Origin: WJJR01 sp964440935
GTDB taxonomy: Bacteria; Zixibacteria; MSB-5A5; WJJR01
Assembly (NCBI GenBank): GCA_964440935.1
Contig: CAYTTY010000025.1
Span: forward strand, 1 to 54,997
Direction: 5' to 3'
DNA: 54,997 bases
Positions 24,811-33,995 of this stretch are shown in pieces. The number at the start of each line of letters is the position of its first letter. Within the stretch, counting starts at the first letter, position 1. The notes beneath the pieces are model-generated. The model saw only the letters and a list, made by a program, of their open reading frames with translations, did no database searches and was not told the DNA's origin. The position numbers and the translations under genes were made by a program.

Positions 24811-27800
24811 TCAGGGCTCCTCGAATTCGGTTAATCATCTCTTCGGCAACGTCGGCCAGCCGCCTGGCCATGCGACGGTTGCCCATTGCATCGGCCAGAT
24901 GGGCCCGGATTATGATCGTCTCAATATGCTTATCATAACGTCCCGATTGGCGGCACTCCTCAGCGACACGGCTGAAGATGGTCGCGGCCTGATCGAAGTC
25001 GCCGCGTCTCATATGATAGTGTCCCGTGTGCCGCGCAGCGTCAAGTCGCAACGGTTGGACACGCGTAAACACCGGATTGGCCGATATGCGCTCCAGCAGT
25101 GCCGCTGCCGCATCCAACTCGCCTTGCCAGAGGTACGATTCCAAGCGAAGCGAATCAATCTCGGCGTTGGCCTTGGGTAGCTGTTTGCCGGCGAGACGGG
25201 ATGCTTCGGCGAGGTGAACCTCGGCCTCCTCAAACGCGTTCAATTGGATCGCGGCGAGGGCCAGAATTCGCCGCGTCTCGATGTGAACCTTGTGCATTTC
25301 GGCCGGCAGGTCGACCGCCAACGCCTCTTGGCAAATCCGCTCTGCCTGCTCCGACAGATGTCCCGCCAAGTGCAACCATCCCACATTTTGCCGTGTCCAG
25401 ACGGTAAACTCATGGGCGTTGTTATTCTGAAGAATACGGATAGATTCCTGCAGATGACGATAGGCTTCCTCCGCTTCACCGCGGGCGCACAACACCCATC
25501 CCAGGTTGTTCAGCGCGCTGCCGTACTCCAGCTCACCGGCCATCGCCCGCGCCAGTGTCGCCGCCAATCGTGCCGCGCGTAACGCGGTGTTGAGGCGGCC
25601 GAGGTCCACCAAACTCAAGACCTGGTCACGCAAGCCGGTCACATAGAGAATCTTCTCGTCGGTGATCCGGTAGTAGTGCGAAATCGCCCGTGCGTAAAGA
25701 TTGGCCCGTTGGGGATCTCCCTCCGCTCGTGCCAGATATCCCAGATTGCCGATACTGCGCCACTCGATATGAGGATGTCCATGCAAGCGCGACAGACGCA
25801 GCGACTCGTTCAGGTATTTTTTAGCTGTCTCCAGACGCCCCATTTGCTGATAGGCCAATCCACAGCGATTCATGCACCGAATGTGTGGTTCACGTTCAGG
25901 CGCGTTCCGTTCAAACAGAACGTTGGCCGCATGCGCGTACTCCGCCGCTTGAGCTCCTTCCAGCTTTATCAGTGAAATGGCGCTTAACTCGCTGAGAACA
26001 AATCCGCGCGCCAAACCGTCTGATTCACGAAGAACGGACTCGGTGTGCTGCAGCCACAGCCGGCGGTCTTCGATCCCACCCGTCATCTCCATGAGTCGGT
26101 TGGTCTGCCGGATAATATCGAACGAGAGCCTCACATCATCGTCCAGGCGATCGCGCCAGAGAAGGGCGCGATTCGCCCACATCTGCTGACGACGAACCGA
26201 TCCTAATGCGGCAAATCCAACAGCCACGTCCGCTGCCCATGCGAGACGCTGCCGCGCGTCCGGAGAAGGCGCCAAACGGTAGTGGCGTAACATCTGGCAC
26301 AGCACCAGCTTGATGTCAACGATTTCGCCGGGACCACGTCGCAACGACTCCAGTTCCTCGTCCGTCGCGGTGTCCCCGATGAGTCCGCGCAGGGACCACG
26401 CTTCGAAGAGATCAGTCCCCCCCATCGCGTCGCGCCACGTCTCTCGTTCGAGGTGGTGCCGGGCCATCTGACGGAGCCGGGCCAGACCGATCAATCGTCG
26501 GATCGCATTCCGTGCAACCCGGCAACAAAAGCGGTACGTCGACCCGTCTGTTTCACTTCGTTCTTCTGTCAACCACCCTGTCCGCACGAGTTCATTCAGA
26601 GGCTCCAACAGACAGGTGGAGTCCTCGACCACCCGTGACAATGCGTTGAGCGGAACACGGGCATGAAAGACCGAGGCTGCGTCCAGCACCTGTCGCTGTC
26701 CGGACGTAAGCAGCCGATACTCATCCTGCCAGGGGACTAAAATGCGTGGATCGGTCTCGTCGATATTGACCGGTTCGAGGAAGGTGCGCGAATGATTGAT
26801 CTCAAGGGAACGACACATAAGTCTTTGCACCAGCTCCGGAATCCCGCGGGCGGCAATTGCCAGTGACGCTTCATTTGCCGATGCCACGGCCGGATCGGCG
26901 ATGAGATGACCGGTCGCAATCACGCATTCTCGTGGGGTCAGGGGATTGACATCGTAGCGCCGGCACCCCGCCGGAATGTCAGCGGCTGGAATACGATGTC
27001 CTTCGCAAACGATAACACACGAATGCCGGATCGCCAGTTCGTTGAGTTCCGTCAATAGCGAGGATTGCATGCCAGTCGTTCGTGCGGTCTCAACAAAAAC
27101 CCAGAGAATCGGAGTGCGCCCCCGCGGCGACCGCTGACGGCAGAATCGGATGTAACGGGGCATCGCCTCGAGAAGATCGTCGAGCGATGTCACATGTGTA
27201 ATCCGCAGCGTCATCGCGCCATCCCACTGAAGATCCAGACACAACTCCCGCATGACCCGGGAACCTCCCCCGCCACGAGACGCACGTACGAGACACAGGC
27301 CGGTCCGTGGATCACCATCGGGAAACAACACACGTTTGAGACGATCAACACGTTGCGCTAAGCCCGCCCGCCGCAGTGGTGGCGTCATTATTCCCGCCTT
27401 GCGTCTGCCACAATGCACGCGTCCCAGACGCTCCAACGCGTCGAACACCACCCACATCGACGCGGGCCGCTCAGGAATCGCCGTTCGTGTGCAATGATCG
27501 GCCAGCCGCTGCAAGTCCGGGATTACTCCGGATGGTTTCAGCTCTTTGATGTACGTCTCAACAGTTCGGCCGAACGCGTAGATGTCGATCGATTCGGTCA
27601 GCGTTTCACCCGCTTCGATTTCCGGTGCCATATAACCATACGCCCCCTGAATCAACCGCGACATTTGCGCGTCCCGACGGATGCTCAGGTCCAGATCAGT
27701 CAGATGTGGCTGAAAACTCGATCCAGTCACCTCAATCAATATGTTGTCCGGTTTCAAATCGCCGTGAAGGTAATCAAGCGAGTGCAGGTAGGCGACAGAC

Positions 27801-28132
27801 TGGCAGACCTGCTGCAAGACGTCCAGAACCGCGATCTCTCCTGCCGATGCCTGCACCTCTGTGAGTGTGGCTACGCCGATGTGGCGAAAAGTAACATCGA
27901 CTCCGGAATCGTCGCGCTGCACCACGTCCTCGAAATCCAGAAAGCCCGATCCCGCCAGCGTGCGAAGCAAGCGGAGTTGCGTGCGCAGGTCGTCGTGACT
28001 GATCCGCGGTTGGACCTCAAGACGTTTCGCGACGACGCGCTGATCGGCGACTTGGTCGCGAGCCAAACGCACAGTATTGCGGCTGCCGCGCAACACCTGT
28101 TCGTCGCTGATGAGTTGCGAATGGATCTTCAC
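24794..28132 (-). CDS. Ser/Thr kinase - ATPase-like - TPR sensor protein (PknK-like)
   Basis: A 1112-residue cytoplasmic protein. Residues 1-260 are a protein kinase domain: lysine 36 in VVAKRL, catalytic loop HGDLKPDN (123-130), Asp146 in TDLDLS (DFG replaced by DLD) and MAPE at 168-171. Residues ~265-560 resemble the ATPase of STAND/PknK proteins, but the expected P-loop reads ASRGGGGSRVMREL without GK(S/T). Residues ~690-1100 are tetratricopeptide repeats (NRCGLAYQQMGRLETAKKYL, NNLGWVLCARGEAEEAYRHL). The GTG at 28132 is the first possible start after an in-frame stop, without a clear ribosome site. It overlaps the NtrC-like regulator by 17 bases, so the two probably work as sensor and output. 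Confidence 0.88.
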   Translation of the reverse strand: MKIHSQLISDEQVLRGSRNTVRLARDQVADQRVVAKRLEVQPRISHDDLRTQLRLLRTLAGSGFLDFEDVVQRDDSGVDVTFRHIGVATLTEVQASAGEIAVLDVLQQVCQSVAYLHSLDYLHGDLKPDNILIEVTGSSFQPHLTDLDLSIRRDAQMSRLIQGAYGYMAPEIEAGETLTESIDIYAFGRTVETYIKELKPSGVIPDLQRLADHCTRTAIPERPASMWVVFDALERLGRVHCGRRKAGIMTPPLRRAGLAQRVDRLKRVLFPDGDPRTGLCLVRASRGGGGSRVMRELCLDLQWDGAMTLRITHVTSLDDLLEAMPRYIRFCRQRSPRGRTPILWVFVETARTTGMQSSLLTELNELAIRHSCVIVCEGHRIPAADIPAGCRRYDVNPLTPRECVIATGHLIADPAVASANEASLAIAARGIPELVQRLMCRSLEINHSRTFLEPVNIDETDPRILVPWQDEYRLLTSGQRQVLDAASVFHARVPLNALSRVVEDSTCLLEPLNELVRTGWLTEERSETDGSTYRFCCRVARNAIRRLIGLARLRQMARHHLERETWRDAMGGTDLFEAWSLRGLIGDTATDEELESLRRGPGEIVDIKLVLCQMLRHYRLAPSPDARQRLAWAADVAVGFAALGSVRRQQMWANRALLWRDRLDDDVRLSFDIIRQTNRLMEMTGGIEDRRLWLQHTESVLRESDGLARGFVLSELSAISLIKLEGAQAAEYAHAANVLFERNAPEREPHIRCMNRCGLAYQQMGRLETAKKYLNESLRLSRLHGHPHIEWRSIGNLGYLARAEGDPQRANLYARAISHYYRITDEKILYVTGLRDQVLSLVDLGRLNTALRAARLAATLARAMAGELEYGSALNNLGWVLCARGEAEEAYRHLQESIRILQNNNAHEFTVWTRQNVGWLHLAGHLSEQAERICQEALAVDLPAEMHKVHIETRRILALAAIQLNAFEEAEVHLAEASRLAGKQLPKANAEIDSLRLESYLWQGELDAAAALLERISANPVFTRVQPLRLDAARHTGHYHMRRGDFDQAATIFSRVAEECRQSGRYDKHIETIIIRAHLADAMGNRRMARRLADVAEEMINRIRGALNESAL

Positions 28133-28399
28133 ACTACGATAGTCGATGTCATCTCCATCACTATCAAGAAGCTACACCAGCGATGGCGTCAGCGCAAGCG
28201 GAGCACACGGGTGTGTATCCATCGGCGAGCTGACAACTAGGCATGTTCTGTAGTTAACCGTGTGTAAAATCAGCGAGGATTGACTTGGTGCATCTCGGGG
28301 GCGTGGCTATCTTGCGATGCTCTGGAAGCGTTGACAGTTCATCGTCGCTGTCACAGGAGAGAGTGGCGCGTTAACCCGAAGACCCAGCCGAAGGCACTC

Positions 28400-29092
28400 A
28401 TGGACAATCAGAAGAGAATCCTGGTCGTTGAGGACGAGCGCGATATTGCGGAACTCGTCGTTCACTATCTTCAGCGCGAGGGGTATCGTGCCAGCCAAGT
28501 CGCCGATGGACGTACCGCTCTGTCCCGAGCGGAATCGGAATTGCCCGATTTGCTGATTCTCGATCTGATGCTACCCGGGATGGATGGACTCGAGGTGTGC
28601 CGACGGCTTCGGCAGAGTCATCGCACCGCTGACATGCCCATCATCATGTTGACGGCCAAGACCGAGGAGTCGGACAAGATTGTCGGCTTGGAAATGGGCG
28701 CCGACGACTACATTGCCAAGCCGTTTTCCCCAAAGGAGTTGGTGGCGCGCGTCAAGTCGCTGTTCCGACGGCTCGATCGCAATGAGCAGCCTACCCCCGC
28801 CTATAAGTACGGTCCGTTGGTCCTCGACCGCGGCCGTTTCGAGGTCACCGACGACGGGCGTGAAGTGAATCTCACCGCCAAGGAGTTTGGCCTGCTCGAG
28901 GCACTGCTTAGTGGTCGAGGACGCGTGTTGACACGCGACTACCTGCTGAACACTGTCTGGGGATACGATTACTATGGGTCGACACGCACGGTCGATGTTC
29001 ACATCCGGCATCTTCGCGAAAAGATCCCACTGCTGGCCGAGGCGATCGTCACCATCAAGAACATTGGCTACAAACTACGCGAATCTCCCTGA
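28400..29092 (+). CDS. phoB: Phosphate response regulator
   Basis: A 230-residue OmpR/PhoB-type response regulator, the length of PhoB. The receiver has the acidic pair in VVEDERD, the phospho-acceptor Asp55 in LILDLMLPG, Thr in MLTAK and Lys in YIAKPFSP. The C-terminal winged helix shows NLTAKEFGLLEALLSGRGRV and TRTVDVHIRHLREKI. The start at 28400 precedes MDNQKRILVVEDE; an upstream in-frame start at 28280 would add a tail not seen in the family. It is followed by a PhoR-like kinase and, 9.6 kb on, by pstSCAB-phoU, which supports the name. A lone TTAACC at 28254 upstream is a weak PHO-box-like match. Confidence 0.93.
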   Translation: MDNQKRILVVEDERDIAELVVHYLQREGYRASQVADGRTALSRAESELPDLLILDLMLPGMDGLEVCRRLRQSHRTADMPIIMLTAKTEESDKIVGLEMGADDYIAKPFSPKELVARVKSLFRRLDRNEQPTPAYKYGPLVLDRGRFEVTDDGREVNLTAKEFGLLEALLSGRGRVLTRDYLLNTVWGYDYYGSTRTVDVHIRHLREKIPLLAEAIVTIKNIGYKLRESP

Positions 29093-29314
29093 TTCCAGCT
29101 CCCCTTCCGTAACCGACGCGAAAGCATCGATCCCCGTGATCTTCACATGGTCGCGATTACTGCGGCTGTCCTTTTGCTTGTTATCCCCAGACGAACCTTC
29201 GATCATACTTGCACTGTGCTCCCCTTGGGCAGGGCGTGCAGCCGGGGGAATTGTCATCTCGACCACGGGTGCCTCTGACCGGGAAGTGAACCAATACCAA
29301 GACGCTGGCTGGTA

Positions 29315-30685
29315 ATGATTTGTGTTCCACTGACAATAGGTTTCGAAGCGCTTGCCACATCCTATTCAGACATGGCAGTCGTACTGGCAGCCATCCTGGC
29401 GGTTGCCGTCCTTATTGTGCTGGCACTCTTAGTGTGGGTCTCAACCAAATCCCGGAAATCGCTGGAGAAACTGGCCGACACCGCTAGTCGGCTCTCGCAG
29501 GGTGAATGGACGGCGCGGGTGCCAATTGATCCGTACCGAAAATCCGACGCCTTCTCGGAAGTTGGCTATGCGTTCAACCGCATGGCCAATGAGATGAAGC
29601 TGCGTTATGACCAAAGCCGGCGTGAGCGCGACCAGTTGCAGACGGTGTTGACGAACATGAGCGATGGTGTCCTGGCGGTTGATGGCCAGGGGATTGTCCG
29701 GCTTGTTAATCGGGCCTTCCTCCGCTATTTCCGCACCGTTTTCGACAATCCCATCGGCCATGCGCATACCGAAGCCTTCCGTGATCGCGGATTGAATACC
29801 GTCGTTCAGGAAATGCTCGATGGCACCGCCAGCGATCTGTCCGAGTTGGTGGTGGCGGAGCCAACGCGACGAATTCTGGTCTTGCGTTCGGCACCGATCG
29901 CTGATGCCGAGGATCAATCCGATGTGCGGGGAGTCATTGTGGCTCGCGATGTGACGGCCAGGAGACGAGTGGAGCAAATGCGACGGGACTTTGTTGCCAA
30001 TGTCTCTCACGAATTGCGGACACCGCTGACGGCGATCCTCGGCTATCTTGAAGCATTGAAGGACACCGGATTGCCGACTCCCGATCGGACTCGCTTTCTG
30101 GAGACGATCTCACGCAACGCCACCCGTATGAACCGCATCGTGGCCGACCTGCTGGAACTATCACGCATCGAGGCGCCCGATTATCGCCCGGAAATCAGTC
30201 GCTTCTCCCTCCGGCCGATTGTCGAAGAAATCGGCACCAATGTCCAAGCCGCGATGGCCGCAAAGTCCCAAACCTTTGCCACCAAACTCGATCCGTCGAT
30301 CGACACCATCCATGGCGACCGCGACGCTGTCTATCGGATTCTCTATAATCTCACCGACAACGCACATAAGTATACCCCCGAGGGCGGACATATTGAGGTC
30401 GTAAGCCAGTGGTTGAACGATTCCGTCGCCTTGATTGTCCAAGATGATGGGATCGGGGTCCCCGAGCAGGATCGCCCCCGGCTCTTTGAGCGATTCTTCC
30501 GCGTCGACCGGGCGCGATCACGAGAATCCGGCGGTACGGGACTGGGACTCGCCATTGTCAAGCACCTTGCGGAGGCATTGGGCGGCTCGGTGCGATATGA
30601 ACCAAGTGTTCCTCGAGGTAGCCGGTTTGTTGTTACCCTTCCACAGGAAGACCCGATCAACACCGCAGAGAAGAAAGAGAATTAG
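29315..30685 (+). CDS. phoR: Phosphate sensor histidine kinase
   Basis: A 456-residue membrane kinase. One transmembrane helix is visible (VVLAAILAVAVLIVLALLVW, ~residues 21-40), then a HAMP-like segment, a PAS domain (~105-210), the dimerisation domain with the phospho-accepting His in NVSHELRTPLTAILGYLEA, and the ATPase domain with N box NLTDNAHKYTPEGG and G boxes DDGIGVP and GGTGLGLAIVKHLAEALGG. PhoR proteins usually have two helices. The 222 bases upstream (29093-29314) have no intact frame from phoB, but hydrophobic stretches appear in two frames (for example MVAITAAVLLLVIP from 29147), so the N-terminus may be frameshifted or shortened. The ATG at 29315 overlaps a TAA in another frame. 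Confidence 0.88.
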   Translation: MICVPLTIGFEALATSYSDMAVVLAAILAVAVLIVLALLVWVSTKSRKSLEKLADTASRLSQGEWTARVPIDPYRKSDAFSEVGYAFNRMANEMKLRYDQSRRERDQLQTVLTNMSDGVLAVDGQGIVRLVNRAFLRYFRTVFDNPIGHAHTEAFRDRGLNTVVQEMLDGTASDLSELVVAEPTRRILVLRSAPIADAEDQSDVRGVIVARDVTARRRVEQMRRDFVANVSHELRTPLTAILGYLEALKDTGLPTPDRTRFLETISRNATRMNRIVADLLELSRIEAPDYRPEISRFSLRPIVEEIGTNVQAAMAAKSQTFATKLDPSIDTIHGDRDAVYRILYNLTDNAHKYTPEGGHIEVVSQWLNDSVALIVQDDGIGVPEQDRPRLFERFFRVDRARSRESGGTGLGLAIVKHLAEALGGSVRYEPSVPRGSRFVVTLPQEDPINTAEKKEN

Positions 30686-30729
30686 GCCTCATTGGTATAT
30701 TGACGCTGGATCGTGTGCAGCGCCAAAAT
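30686..30729. other. Junction between phoR and MITE-like copy D
   Basis: Only 44 bases separate the phoR stop from the element. Together, 30686-31353 contains no gene: it holds copy D, the nested element and the upstream region of the surface protein. Confidence 0.4.
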
Positions 30730-31109
30730 TAGAGCGATTGTCATAAATCTTGTCCGTTTGGATCTGGGTGCCACGGGCCTCTTGTGGTGAGTCCGCCGTG
30801 GAGGATCGAACCATCAGGCCCGTGTGGCCGCGTCTGCACAATCCCCGGTTCACAGGCCTCAAGGGGCGTGTTGAAAAACCTGCTGACTATCAACACCTCA
30901 GACTAGGGAGGGCGAGGCTCCCGCCGAGCCGCCGTGTGGGACATGCCGTTGCGGCTCGCCGGTCCGCCGCGGCGGATCGCCCTCCCGAAGGCTCTGATTC
31001 TCGGGGGGGGCAACACGCCCCCTCAAGGCCCGTGGCACCCAAATGTCATCATGAAACACACTCTGCCTCACTTCTTCTCAATCGGAAATTTATTCTGGCA
31101 ATCCCTATA
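30730..31109. mobile_element. MITE-like element, outer family, copy D (composite)
   Basis: The left end is TAGAGCGATTGTCATAAAT and the right end a decayed TTCTGGCAATCCCTATA. Inside is a second inverted repeat, GGGTGCCACGGGCCTC against AAGGCCCGTGGCACCC, and inside that a third element (30863-31021). Copy F at 34259 has the same second-level repeat, so D and F are one subfamily. Confidence 0.7.
30863..31021. repeat. GGGGCGTGTTG element, copy 1
   Basis: A 159-base element with ends GGGGCGTGTTG and CAACACGCCCC. CCTCAAG stands directly outside each 10-base end and looks like a target duplication. The interior (gggagggcgaggctcccgcc, then cgccctcccg) can fold into a long hairpin. Other copies are at 34514 and 38310. 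Confidence 0.75.
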
Positions 31110-31148
31110 ATAAGCGCCGCAAGCCATCAGCCCGCCATTTCCGCTTCC

Positions 31149-31165
31149 TTTACCGAGATTTAACA
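31149..31165 (+). promoter_or_regulatory. PHO-box-like repeat before the surface protein
   Basis: TTTACC-gagat-TTAACA has two hexamers spaced 11 bases start to start, followed 11 bases on by the weaker ACCAAA and GTAACG. It matches the TTAACA-N5 periodicity of sites bound by PhoB/PhoP-type regulators and of the site before pstS. Confidence 0.45.
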
Positions 31166-31353
31166 TCTTCACCAAACCGTTGTAACGGGGGCACGGCTGT
31201 TTCGCGCACGACGATTGCCTCCCCCGGCGGTCGTCGTACCGTGCTGAGGCTGTAGTTGTAGATCGAAGACACCGGATCACGACTCGATAAGAGTGTATCC
31301 GGCAACACACACTTAAGAGGAGGGGTCACAGACCCCACGATTAGGGAGGAAAG

Positions 31354-33183
31354 ATGCGTTTGAAAACTACGGTTCTCGCAGCGCTCGTGATCGCGGTTGC
31401 CGCCTTTGCATTTGCCCCCGCGGCCAATGCACAGGAGCCAGCGATTCCACCAGCGTGCGATCCGTACGCAGGAACCACCTTGGGAGACCAGAACGGCGAC
31501 AGCGTTCTGGACGCAGTGGATCTGAATCTTCTCATCCAAGTGCTATTCTTCAATGCCAAAGAATGGTTCATCGGCACATCAGATCACAACGGCGATGGAG
31601 CCGCTGATGCCGTCGATCTGAACAATTTCATCACTGAACTCTTCTTCAATGGCAAACATGCGGCCCCCCGCACCAAGATATTGAAAGGCCGTCTTGGCGC
31701 CGGTCGTTGGTATCTGGTCCAGGATGATTCGATCACCTATCAGATTGGTGACGACGCGCTTGGCGTCTTGTCGATCGGTGAAGACGGTGTTGGCTTGATG
31801 GACTGCAACACTTGTCTCAAGACCGATTCGCTGTACATCCCGGTGGGGCTGGAAATTCAAGGCGGTCCGTCACTGGTCAGCCCGTCGGCGTTTATTGTGC
31901 GCCGCAGCGGTTATGTCCATGCCGTCGGCACCGCGAACGCGCCGATCGTGTTCACCTCGGCGTTCGCCGAAGGCCAGCGTGCCCGCGGCGACTGGGGTGG
32001 TGTCGCGATCAATGGCTGTGCCTACAACAACGCGATTGAAAGCGGCTACATCGTCGATGCTGAAGGTGACGGTGGTATCGGTGGCGGCACCTGTGATGAA
32101 GACAACAGCGGCTGCTACAAGTACATGCGTGTCCAGTTCGCCGGACGGGAATTCACGCTTGATAATGAGCTCAATGGCATCACGTTGAACTCGGTCGGTG
32201 GCGGAACACCTGTGGATGCGCCCGATGCCGCACGCGGCGTCCCCGGCGGCACAACTCTGGAGTATCTCCAGGTGCTTCAGAACGACGATGACGGTGTGGA
32301 GTGGTTTGGCGGAAGTGCCAACCTCAGGTACTGCGTGGTCGCCGGTGCCAAGGATGATGGGTTCGACTCTGACTGGGGTGCCGAATGGCGCGGCCAGTAC
32401 CTTGTGGTCGTCCGCGATCCCGATGGCTCCAAGTCCTCCGGATATAATGGCTTCGAGTGGGATGGCACGCCCGAGGGACCGGCCCTGCAGCCGTGTCCGC
32501 GCATGAAACCAACCGTGTGGAATGTGACGGTCATCGGCAGTGGTTGTGATGTCGACGGTCGCTACACCGCCGGCCCGCGCACCAACGTCATGCACATTCG
32601 CACCGGCGCCGACGCCGACATCAACAATCTCGTGGCCACCGAACACGCCACGATTCTTGAGTTCGATGACTTCGCCGGCGCGTACACGCTGAAGGAGTGT
32701 GACTACCCGAACCGTAACGACTCCATAAACGTCGGACTTCCCAACGCCGATTCGTTACGGGAGATGAATCACTCTATCTTCTACCAGATCGGGTATATTT
32801 CCGATAACTCGGGTGGTGCGACGGACGTCACCAACTCCTACGAGGGTCACGTGCTTCCGCTGGGCGCGGTTCCAACGGGCGTGCCGAGTGGCAACCCGGC
32901 ATCCACTAACGTGATGGTGGCTGTTCCCGGTGACGGCTCGTGTGTTAAGGGTACCAATCCACTGTTCGTCGACGGGATCTGGCCTTCCGGACCGGCGGGC
33001 GACAACTGGGATCCGGATTTCCGCCCGCTTGCCGGTGACCCACGTGGTGTCGGGATCAACACGACCGGTGCCGCTCCTCCAAACGATGGCTGGTTCGATC
33101 TCAACGGCGCCGACTTTAAGGGCGCGTTTGAGGAAAACGGTGTGGACTGGACAACCGGATGGACGTCTTTCCGTCGGGACTAA
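31354..33183 (+). CDS. Secreted beta-helix-like surface protein with N-terminal dockerin-like repeats
   Basis: A 609-residue exported protein starting at 31354 after agggagg. The signal peptide ends at AANAQE. Immediately after it are two dockerin-like loops (DQNGDSVLDAVDLNLLI and DHNGDGAADAVDLNNFI), here at the N-terminus rather than the C-terminus. The remainder has features I associate with a family of Bacteroidota surface proteins: RGDWGGVAINGCAYN, YMRVQFAGREFTLDNELNGI, LEYLQVLQNDDDGVEWFGG, DDGFDSDWG and a C-terminal FKGAFEENGVDWTTGWTSF. It lies between phoR and pstS, with a PHO-box-like site upstream, next to a TonB receptor, so a role in capturing phosphate or a phosphorylated compound is likely but unproven. 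A strong terminator follows. Confidence 0.82.
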   Translation: MRLKTTVLAALVIAVAAFAFAPAANAQEPAIPPACDPYAGTTLGDQNGDSVLDAVDLNLLIQVLFFNAKEWFIGTSDHNGDGAADAVDLNNFITELFFNGKHAAPRTKILKGRLGAGRWYLVQDDSITYQIGDDALGVLSIGEDGVGLMDCNTCLKTDSLYIPVGLEIQGGPSLVSPSAFIVRRSGYVHAVGTANAPIVFTSAFAEGQRARGDWGGVAINGCAYNNAIESGYIVDAEGDGGIGGGTCDEDNSGCYKYMRVQFAGREFTLDNELNGITLNSVGGGTPVDAPDAARGVPGGTTLEYLQVLQNDDDGVEWFGGSANLRYCVVAGAKDDGFDSDWGAEWRGQYLVVVRDPDGSKSSGYNGFEWDGTPEGPALQPCPRMKPTVWNVTVIGSGCDVDGRYTAGPRTNVMHIRTGADADINNLVATEHATILEFDDFAGAYTLKECDYPNRNDSINVGLPNADSLREMNHSIFYQIGYISDNSGGATDVTNSYEGHVLPLGAVPTGVPSGNPASTNVMVAVPGDGSCVKGTNPLFVDGIWPSGPAGDNWDPDFRPLAGDPRGVGINTTGAAPPNDGWFDLNGADFKGAFEENGVDWTTGWTSFRRD

Positions 33184-33263
33184 TGCATCACGCTTCACAC
33201 CGACGGATTTGGAACACCTTGTCATGTTCACAGACTGAGCATACGAGGGTAACACAACCGGCA

Positions 33264-33296
33264 GAAACCGCCCCGGAACCATTCCGGGGCGGTTTC
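33264..33296 (+). terminator. Terminator of the surface protein gene
   Basis: Fifteen-base perfect arms, gaaaccgccccggaa (33264-33278) and ttccggggcggtttc (33282-33296), with a three-base loop and tta following. Confidence 0.88.
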
Positions 33297-33386
33297 TTAA
33301 TAACGGCAATGAAACAACAGGCACGTCCGTACTGAGTTGTGATTAATTAAGTATTGATCGAGAATCAGGATAAGGCAGGTTTACCT

Positions 33387-33908
33387 ATGAGTGGACAACG
33401 AATCTGGTGGAATAGAGCCGTCTCGGCCATGGTCGCAGTTGCGCTCGGACTGATATTCGTCGTTGGCTGTGACACTGGCGAAACCACACAAACGCGGTTC
33501 TCCGATACGTTTGAATCACCCGAGGCGATGGCTGACCATCTGCTCAGGTGTATGAAGGAATCGGATAAGGCCGGGTTACACACCATGTTGCTGTCAAAGT
33601 TTGAGCACGACTCCATTGTGGCCCCGGCCATGGGGCGGACCAACGATACAGAATTCGGATGGCTGATGCTCCGTCAAAACTGCCTTAAGGGGGTTGATCG
33701 TAATCTGCATATGTTCGGCGGGCGTGACTTCGAACTCCGTTATGTAAAATTTGAAGAGGGGACCGAGGTATATGATTCCCTCATCCTCCACCGTGGAACC
33801 GTACTCGGTGTGCTCGATCGTGAAACAGGTGAGACACTCGAACTGCACATGTGCGGAACGGTCATCGAAGACGCCGGACGCTTCAAGCTGGTCAGCATTC
33901 GGGACTAG
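33387..33908 (+). CDS. Lipoprotein of unknown function
   Basis: A 173-residue protein. The ATG at 33387 is preferred over a TTG at 33354 because it leads straight into a signal sequence (RAVSAMVAVALGLIFVVGC) with a lipobox VVGC. Mature residues start CDTGETTQTRFSD and form a compact alpha/beta domain of about 140 residues without a known motif; the N-terminal part (SPEAMADHLLRCMKESDKAG) looks helical. It follows a terminator, so it has its own promoter. Lying inside the phosphate region, it may belong to the same response, but no PHO-box-like site was seen in front of it. A hairpin (33952-33980) follows. Confidence 0.75.
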   Translation: MSGQRIWWNRAVSAMVAVALGLIFVVGCDTGETTQTRFSDTFESPEAMADHLLRCMKESDKAGLHTMLLSKFEHDSIVAPAMGRTNDTEFGWLMLRQNCLKGVDRNLHMFGGRDFELRYVKFEEGTEVYDSLILHRGTVLGVLDRETGETLELHMCGTVIEDAGRFKLVSIRD

Positions 33909-33951
33909 CAGGGTGCGGAACAACGGACTGCGGCCCTGGAACCCCAACCGT

Positions 33952-33980
33952 GTGCTGAGTCCGCCTGAGGCGGAAAGCAC
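33952..33980 (+). terminator. Hairpin after the lipoprotein gene
   Basis: Arms gtgct-gag-tccgcc and ggcgga-a-agcac enclose a tiny loop and are followed within a few bases by tgtttt. It could be an imperfect terminator. Confidence 0.5.
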
Positions 33981-33995
33981 CTGCTGTTTTCCCTA

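Noticed and set aside
24794..28132. Kinase part considered a dead pseudokinase
   Set aside because: HGD instead of HRD is common in active bacterial kinases, and Lys36, Asp125, Asn130 and Asp146 are all present; only the DFG-to-DLD change is odd.
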